Shown here piece after piece: positions 59,837-64,000 of a stretch of 64,000 nt of DNA; position 1 is the stretch's first letter; every line of letters begins with the position of its first letter. The notes beneath the pieces are model-generated. The model was given only the letters and a program-made list of their open reading frames with translations, searched no databases and was not told the origin of the DNA. The stretch covers positions 1-64,000 of the forward strand of contig JBOEGJ010000041.1 of NCBI GenBank assembly GCA_050633365.1. The letters run 5' to 3'. The translations under genes and the position numbers were made by a program. The DNA is from Pseudomaricurvus sp050633365 (GTDB taxonomy: Bacteria; Pseudomonadota; Gammaproteobacteria; Pseudomonadales; Cellvibrionaceae).

Positions 59837-60823
59837 TTATTGAAGTTTAAAGTCTCCCTTCAAGGATGATTTCAATATGTACCGCTGGGTGCTCTTCTCC
59901 AAGAACTCGTCACTGATGTACGGATTATTTAAGCGAATTATCCGGCGTGATTTTAGATTGAGAGTCTTCAAGTCCTGCTTGTAGACAGTCTCAAAATAAT
60001 CGCTAAAAGATCCATCAAGGATTGCACGCCTAATGCCAAGCTCGATTCGCGCAGCTAACTCTGGATTTGATCTGTTGACGAAGAAAGTTGATGTCGAGGG
60101 GTACGAAAAGAGCAGTGAGGGCTCGATCATGAGTTGATCATCACTGTGTCTTTCTAAATCATCGAAGGCTTCGTTGGCGCCGCGAAGAAAACAGTGGAAT
60201 CGCTTGGCTAGCAGCATTGAAAACAGCGATTCGTAGTGCACACTGGTAACTACCTTTAATGCATTCTGACGCAGTATTTTGGTGTCTGGCCAGTGAGCAC
60301 CTTGGCCAAAAATGATACCGCTGTTGGTTATGTCGAGGTGACTGCGAATCGCCTCGAATCGAGATGCTTCATCCTTGCGTATAAGGCAAACGCGATAACC
60401 GATTAGGCCTTCGTCTGAAACAACTCGAATGGGCAGCAGTGAATTTTCTCTTTGGTCATCGACCACGGCATTAATTACATCGAGATGATGAGTGTTATTT
60501 TGAATGAGCGACGCTAAGGCTCGACGCTGACTGAGCTCTTCCCCCCGAAGTATTTGATAGCGTCCATATTCTCGAGTGGTTTTTGAAAGCGCCAACTCCA
60601 ATAGGCCACGGGTTTGTTTAGCATCGAAATTTCGATGCCATAGCCGTATTTGATCGATGTTTTGATTGCTGTCTACGGGCTTGTTCGCTTCAGTGAGGTC
60701 AGCGGGGCTTGCCAACAAAAGGTGACCGTGGAGGATTATAGGCGTGATAGCTAAGATCGTAATGAGCATTCTGCTTAGCGCGCTGGGGTATCTTCTGGAG
60801 CTGTGCGCTTTTAGACTGCTCAT
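59837..60823 (-). CDS. Periplasmic solute-binding-like protein, second of a pair
   Basis: A 328-aa exported protein: the hydrophobic stretch ALSRMLITILAITPIILHG forms the signal peptide. The mature part has the family-3 binding-protein-like layout, with GYRVCLIRKDEASRFEAI, FGQGAHWPDTKILRQNAL, KRFHCFLRGANEAF and RSNPELAARIELGIRRAI. The same blocks occur in the protein encoded upstream (60820-61683), so the two are tandem paralogues, joined by a four-base ATGA overlap. No ABC permease or ATPase genes are nearby. Function unknown. Confidence 0.8.
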   Translation of the reverse strand: MSSLKAHSSRRYPSALSRMLITILAITPIILHGHLLLASPADLTEANKPVDSNQNIDQIRLWHRNFDAKQTRGLLELALSKTTREYGRYQILRGEELSQRRALASLIQNNTHHLDVINAVVDDQRENSLLPIRVVSDEGLIGYRVCLIRKDEASRFEAIRSHLDITNSGIIFGQGAHWPDTKILRQNALKVVTSVHYESLFSMLLAKRFHCFLRGANEAFDDLERHSDDQLMIEPSLLFSYPSTSTFFVNRSNPELAARIELGIRRAILDGSFSDYFETVYKQDLKTLNLKSRRIIRLNNPYISDEFLEKSTQRYILKSSLKGDFKLQ

Positions 60824-61683
60824 TGATCGAACGCCTTTATGCGATCGATGGCTTTTAGCGTTTCGGATGGACTGGGGTTGTTAATGATGATGTGCTGCCT
60901 TTGATTAAGGCGCAAGCGCTCAAGGCTCGAGCCCAGAAGTCGATTGATTAAGCGATCATAGCTCCCGTCTTCCAGCGCTCTTAGTAATCCGAGCTCAATC
61001 CGAGTGGCCAACGCTGGATTGGATTTTCGAACATAGACAACTCCCGGCTGGGAGTATTCAATGACAATATTTTCTTCGAGCGCTAGCTCAGGTGAATGAA
61101 TTTTCAATTCCGGCGTAATCTCTTGTGCTCCACGCAAAAAACAATCGCAACGGCCGTCTTCGAGCATAGTGAAAAGCTCTTGATACACCTCTGAGGTCAC
61201 TACCGGTAAACCGTTACGCTGCAAAATCTCTGTGTCAGGCCAGTGGCTGCCTTGGCAAATGTTGAGCTGGGCTTGGGTAAAATCATAAGCCGTTTTAATG
61301 CCCATGAATTGACTTTGTTCACCTGCTCGAATCAAGCACAACCGTTTTCCCAAAAGGCCTTTTAGGATTGGAAACTGCAGCGTCAAGAATTGTTCATCGT
61401 AGTGGATGGATGAAGCGGCGCTGATGATGTCTAGCGAAGAGCCGTTCAACATATCGTCGATTGCAGCGTCTTGCTCCATCGGCGGTGACTTAAGTAAAGC
61501 AGTCTTTGGGTAAAGATCTTCTGTTTTCGTGAGTGCTAAAGCGATGACTTGATCAACGGGAGCCGTGTCAAAATTGCGGTTCCAGAGCGTTAGTGTGTCT
61601 TCAGCGTAGAGATCTGGAGATTCGATGACGCAACAACTCAGAATTAAAAAATAGAACCGCCGTATTAACTTTCGATATTTCAC
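60820..61683 (-). CDS. Periplasmic solute-binding-like protein, first of a pair
   Basis: A 287-aa exported protein starting with GTG at 61683, where AAGGG precedes it and the signal peptide (KLIRRFYFLILSCCVIESPD) begins. A longer reading frame to 61986 would overlap the divergent thiolase and add about 100 low-quality residues, so I reject it. The blocks GKRLCLIRAGEQSQFMGI, CQGSHWPDTEILQRNGLP, DGRCDCFLRGAQEI and KSNPALATRIELGLLRAL repeat in the downstream paralogue. A distant lipoprotein at 20927 has a similar fold. Ligand unknown. Confidence 0.78.
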   Translation of the reverse strand: MKYRKLIRRFYFLILSCCVIESPDLYAEDTLTLWNRNFDTAPVDQVIALALTKTEDLYPKTALLKSPPMEQDAAIDDMLNGSSLDIISAASSIHYDEQFLTLQFPILKGLLGKRLCLIRAGEQSQFMGIKTAYDFTQAQLNICQGSHWPDTEILQRNGLPVVTSEVYQELFTMLEDGRCDCFLRGAQEITPELKIHSPELALEENIVIEYSQPGVVYVRKSNPALATRIELGLLRALEDGSYDRLINRLLGSSLERLRLNQRQHIIINNPSPSETLKAIDRIKAFDQ

Positions 61684-61918
61684 AGTGATAGCCCTTGGAA
61701 TAGAGAGCTTAAGGTCGTCTTGGGTATTAATGACATTGATGTCGCCTGTTTCATCCTTGTCTATGGCTTCTTCGTCGCGTTGCAGACGAGTGCTTTTGCT
61801 AAATCTAGTATAGGGTGATCGCACTGATTTACCGAGGATTTTAGTCCATATTGACGTTTCGCGATGCTGGCCAGTTGGTAATACTGACGTTATACCAACC
61901 AAATTTAAGGGAATCATC

Positions 61919-63121
61919 ATGCGTGAAGCTGTTATCGTTTCAACTGCTCGGACGGCGTTGGCCAAATCCTTTCGGGGCGCCTTCAACGATACCGAGGCCC
62001 CTGCATTGGGAGGTCATGCAGTCAGAGCTGCTATGGCAAAAGCAGGTATTGATCCGGCGCTTGTAGACGACTGTATCTTTGGAGCAGCAGCGCAGCAGGG
62101 CACCCAGGCGTATAACCTTGGACGTTTATGTGCATTAGCCGGTGGTCTGCCCGAAACCACTGCTGGGATGGCAATGGAACGTCAGTGCTCTTCCGGTCTT
62201 ATGAGTATTGCCACTGCTGCCAAGAGCATTATGTGTAATGAATACGATGTTGCTGTGGCGGGTGGTGTCGAGTCTATCTCTTTGACTCAAAACAAACACA
62301 AAAACACCTATCGTAACGTCTCCAAAACAGTCATGGGTGTCGATCCTTCTGCATATATCCCGATGATCGAAACCGCCGAGATTGTTGCCGAGCGCTACGG
62401 TGTATCTCGTCAGGCACAAGACGAATACGCACTGCAGAGTCAGCTACGTACTGCCGCCGCACAAGAAGCCGGTTTGTTCAGCGATGAAATTGTTCCGCTG
62501 ACAACCACCAAATCCATTTTCAATCGCGAAACCAAAGAGACGTCGTACGAAGAAGTCACTTTAACTCGCGATGAGTGCAATCGTCCCGGTACGACGTTAG
62601 AGAGCTTGCAAGGATTAGATCCCGTTTGGAAAGATGGAAAGTGGGTACCAGAAGGGCGCTTCATCACTGCTGGTAACGCATCACAATTGTCTGATGGCGC
62701 GTCTGCTTCTGTATTGATGGACTCCATCATGGCCGAACGTTTGGGGTTGAACCCATTGGGCGCTTATCGCGGCTTGGCGGTAGCCGGTTGTCAGTCGGAT
62801 GAAATGGGTATTGGCCCAGTCTTCGCCATTCCGAAACTATTGTCGCGCCACGGACTATCCGTGAATGACATCGGATTGTGGGAGTTGAACGAAGCTTTTG
62901 CTTCTCAGGTGATTTATTGTCGCGATAAGCTGGGCATTGATAACGAAAGGATGAACGTCAATGGCGGCGCGATTTCGATCGGTCATCCGTTTGGCATGAG
63001 CGGCGCTCGTATGGTGGGTCACGCGTTGCTTGAAGGTAAACGTCGCGGTGTTAAGTATGTGGTCATTACCATGTGCATCGGTGGTGGTATGGGCGCTGCT
63101 GGATTGTTCGAGGTCTATTGA
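61919..63121 (+). CDS. Acetyl-CoA acyltransferase (thiolase)
   Basis: A 400-aa thiolase. The nucleophile Cys is in AMERQCSSGLMSIATAAKS, the histidine in NGGAISIGHPFGMSG and the second cysteine in TMCIGGGMGAAGLFEVY. It belongs to the degradative/biosynthetic thiolase family and differs from FadA6 at 53576. Whether it serves side-chain removal, ring degradation or general beta-oxidation is not visible. It is divergent from the solute-binding-like pair with a gap of 235 bases. Confidence 0.9.
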   Translation: MREAVIVSTARTALAKSFRGAFNDTEAPALGGHAVRAAMAKAGIDPALVDDCIFGAAAQQGTQAYNLGRLCALAGGLPETTAGMAMERQCSSGLMSIATAAKSIMCNEYDVAVAGGVESISLTQNKHKNTYRNVSKTVMGVDPSAYIPMIETAEIVAERYGVSRQAQDEYALQSQLRTAAAQEAGLFSDEIVPLTTTKSIFNRETKETSYEEVTLTRDECNRPGTTLESLQGLDPVWKDGKWVPEGRFITAGNASQLSDGASASVLMDSIMAERLGLNPLGAYRGLAVAGCQSDEMGIGPVFAIPKLLSRHGLSVNDIGLWELNEAFASQVIYCRDKLGIDNERMNVNGGAISIGHPFGMSGARMVGHALLEGKRRGVKYVVITMCIGGGMGAAGLFEVY

Positions 63122-63223
63122 TTTTTCGCTATGGCGTTAATGATGTTGAACGCCATTGAAATTTCAAAAAAAGGACTTGAATAGAGATGTCAACAAATAC
63201 CAGGCAACAGGGGAAGTACAACA

Positions 63224-63601
63224 ATGGTGAATCAAGAAAAGGCGCAAGCGATCGTAGATACCTACCTTTCAGGCTTGGTCGACGGCGAGCTCAATACGGT
63301 ATTGGCCCTGTATGCGGATGATGCCGTGGTAGAAGACCCCGTGGGTTCAGAGCCATTTGTTGGTAAGGCGGTATTGACCGATTTTTACTCGAAAGCCGTC
63401 GATATGGTTGTTGCGGCTAAGTGCCACGGGCCGGTGCGTACCGCGAATAACGAAATTGCATTTTCATTTGAAATACACGCGCTATTTGAAGGCCAAAAAT
63501 CAAAGATTGATATTATCGATCACTTTGTTCTGAATGATGAACACAAGATTATTACTATGCGTGCTTTCTGGAGTGATGCAAATATGAGCCCTGTGACCTG
63601 A
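63224..63601 (+). CDS. ksi: Ketosteroid delta5-isomerase (KSI)
   Basis: A 125-aa NTF2-fold protein. Aligning from memory with Comamonas testosteroni KSI, Tyr14, Asp38 and Asp99 fall at exactly the same numbers (DTY14, ADDAVVED38PVGSEP, IID99HF), which are the catalytic residues. It moves the double bond of 3-keto-5-ene steroids to 3-keto-4-ene. The length equals that of the Comamonas protein, and the end ITMRAFWSDANM also matches. The confidence that it is a true isomerase is high. It lies 102 bases after the thiolase. Confidence 0.93.
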   Translation: MVNQEKAQAIVDTYLSGLVDGELNTVLALYADDAVVEDPVGSEPFVGKAVLTDFYSKAVDMVVAAKCHGPVRTANNEIAFSFEIHALFEGQKSKIDIIDHFVLNDEHKIITMRAFWSDANMSPVT

Positions 63602-63641
63602 GTCAAAAGAATCGATTTCTTCGTAGAGTTAGTCTCTGCTT

Positions 63642-63675
63642 TGGGCTCAGTAATTGTATTGCTGGGCCCATTTTT
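63642..63675 (+). terminator. Rho-independent terminator after the isomerase gene
   Basis: TGGGCTCAG, 11-base loop, CTGGGCCCA (63642-63650 with 63662-63670), 9 bp with one T-G wobble, followed by TTTTTA. It lies 40 bases after the isomerase stop. Confidence 0.78.
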
Positions 63676-63768
63676 ATTCTGGAAAGGAATTCAGCTGTGT
63701 ATGTGTGGATCTACGCCTAGACGCGGCCGAGTTCAGATGTTGGATTAATCACTATCAAAGGGGTCGCT

Positions 63769-64000
63769 ATGATAAGAGTGTCTGTAAATGGTACTGAGTG
63801 TAATCGATGGTCGGTATGTGGACTGTGGAAGATGACTTTAACGCGGTTAGTATTAACGTTGATGACTTTTATGTTAATGAGTTTTCCGATTTCCTTGAAG
63901 GCTCATGAGGTTAGAGTTTCTGTTGTCGTGGACTTACCTAGTGATAGGGTTTGGGATCAACTTCGAGATTATTCCTTAGCGCATAATTACGTCGAAGGTT
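63769..64000 (+). CDS. Exported SRPBCC-fold protein (truncated by window end)
   Basis: An open reading frame of 77 codons that runs off the end of the window. It starts at ATG 63769. A hydrophobic segment (LTRLVLTLMTFMLMSFPIS) ends in the signal-peptidase-like LKAHEV, so the protein is probably exported. The mature beginning (VRVSVVVDLPSDRVWDQLRD) has the strand-helix start of START/polyketide-cyclase (SRPBCC) domains. Such domains bind hydrophobic ligands, for instance steroids. The gene lies 167 bases after the isomerase, beyond a terminator. Only the N-terminus can be judged. Confidence 0.55.
   Translation, partial: MIRVSVNGTECNRWSVCGLWKMTLTRLVLTLMTFMLMSFPISLKAHEVRVSVVVDLPSDRVWDQLRDYSLAHNYVEG

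Noticed and set aside
61684..61986. N-terminal extension of the first solute-binding-like protein
   Set aside because: It would overlap the divergent thiolase start, reads as low-quality sequence and buries the signal peptide; the GTG at 61683 has an RBS.
1..64000. CRISPR arrays, tRNA/rRNA genes, transposases, integrases or att sites
   Set aside because: I looked for cloverleaf ends, regular spaced repeats and recombinase motifs and found none, so the accessory block has no visible mobility gene despite its lower G+C.

Overview
The window reads as chromosomal DNA of a Gram-negative, probably marine, gammaproteobacterium that grows on steroids. Two TonB-dependent receptors, an autotransporter and several lipoproteins show an outer membrane. 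The catabolic genes are those of the aerobic 9,10-seco steroid pathway. Placing it near the Spongiibacteraceae/BD1-7 type of steroid degrader is inference; no rRNA gene is present to prove it.

Layout. (1) 429-11831, plus strand with one divergent TetR gene: a two-subunit Rieske dioxygenase, an SCP2 lipid-carrier protein, a KshA-like Rieske oxygenase, a TonB-dependent receptor, a secreted protein of unknown function, two TetR regulators and a fused rubredoxin-rubredoxin-reductase. (2) 12023-16204, minus strand: AraC and LuxR regulators, an SDR and an acetoacetate-decarboxylase-like protein. (3) 16637-21952: a second TonB-dependent receptor, an exported alkylsulfatase-type metallo-beta-lactamase and a solute-binding-like lipoprotein. 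(4) 22073-36735, an accessory block whose first part is visibly poorer in G+C: SET protein, acetyltransferase, two glycosyltransferases, then a translationally coupled QueC-like/QueD-like/CapK-like trio, an exported deaminase with a DUF2165 membrane protein, a large autotransporter, a TIGR03032 protein, a lipoprotein hydrolase, a methyltransferase and a second CapK-like ligase. (5) 36809-46236, minus strand: fadD3, hsaC, hsaB, hsaA, an SDR, hsaD, hsaE, hsaG and hsaF, i.e. degradation of rings A/B and activation of the remaining HIP acid. (6) 46546-59761, plus strand: ipdA, ipdB, a crotonase, ipdC, echA20, two acyl-CoA dehydrogenase pairs, fadA6, two SDRs (one ipdF-like) and a MaoC hydratase, i.e. 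degradation of rings C/D. (7) 59837-64000: two solute-binding-like paralogues, a thiolase, a ketosteroid isomerase with its full catalytic triad, and a truncated exported SRPBCC protein.

How it works together. Uptake would use the TonB-dependent receptors. The isomerase sets up the 3-keto-4-ene and the KshA-like oxygenase hydroxylates C9. HsaAB hydroxylate the phenolic ring A, HsaC opens it, HsaD splits off the HIP acid and HsaEFG process the C5 fragment. FadD3 converts HIP to its CoA ester, and the Ipd/EchA20/FadE/FadA6 enzymes finish rings C and D. No 3-ketosteroid delta1-dehydrogenase (KstD) and no classical KshB reductase is visible here, so those functions must lie elsewhere or be replaced.

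The best candidates for something undescribed are the QueC/QueD/CapK plus glycosyltransferase/SET/acetyltransferase block (22073-27690), and an ACATGTGT-centred operator shared by the promoters of the KshA-like gene, the rubredoxin fusion and the alkylsulfatase-like gene, which would tie these three into one regulon.
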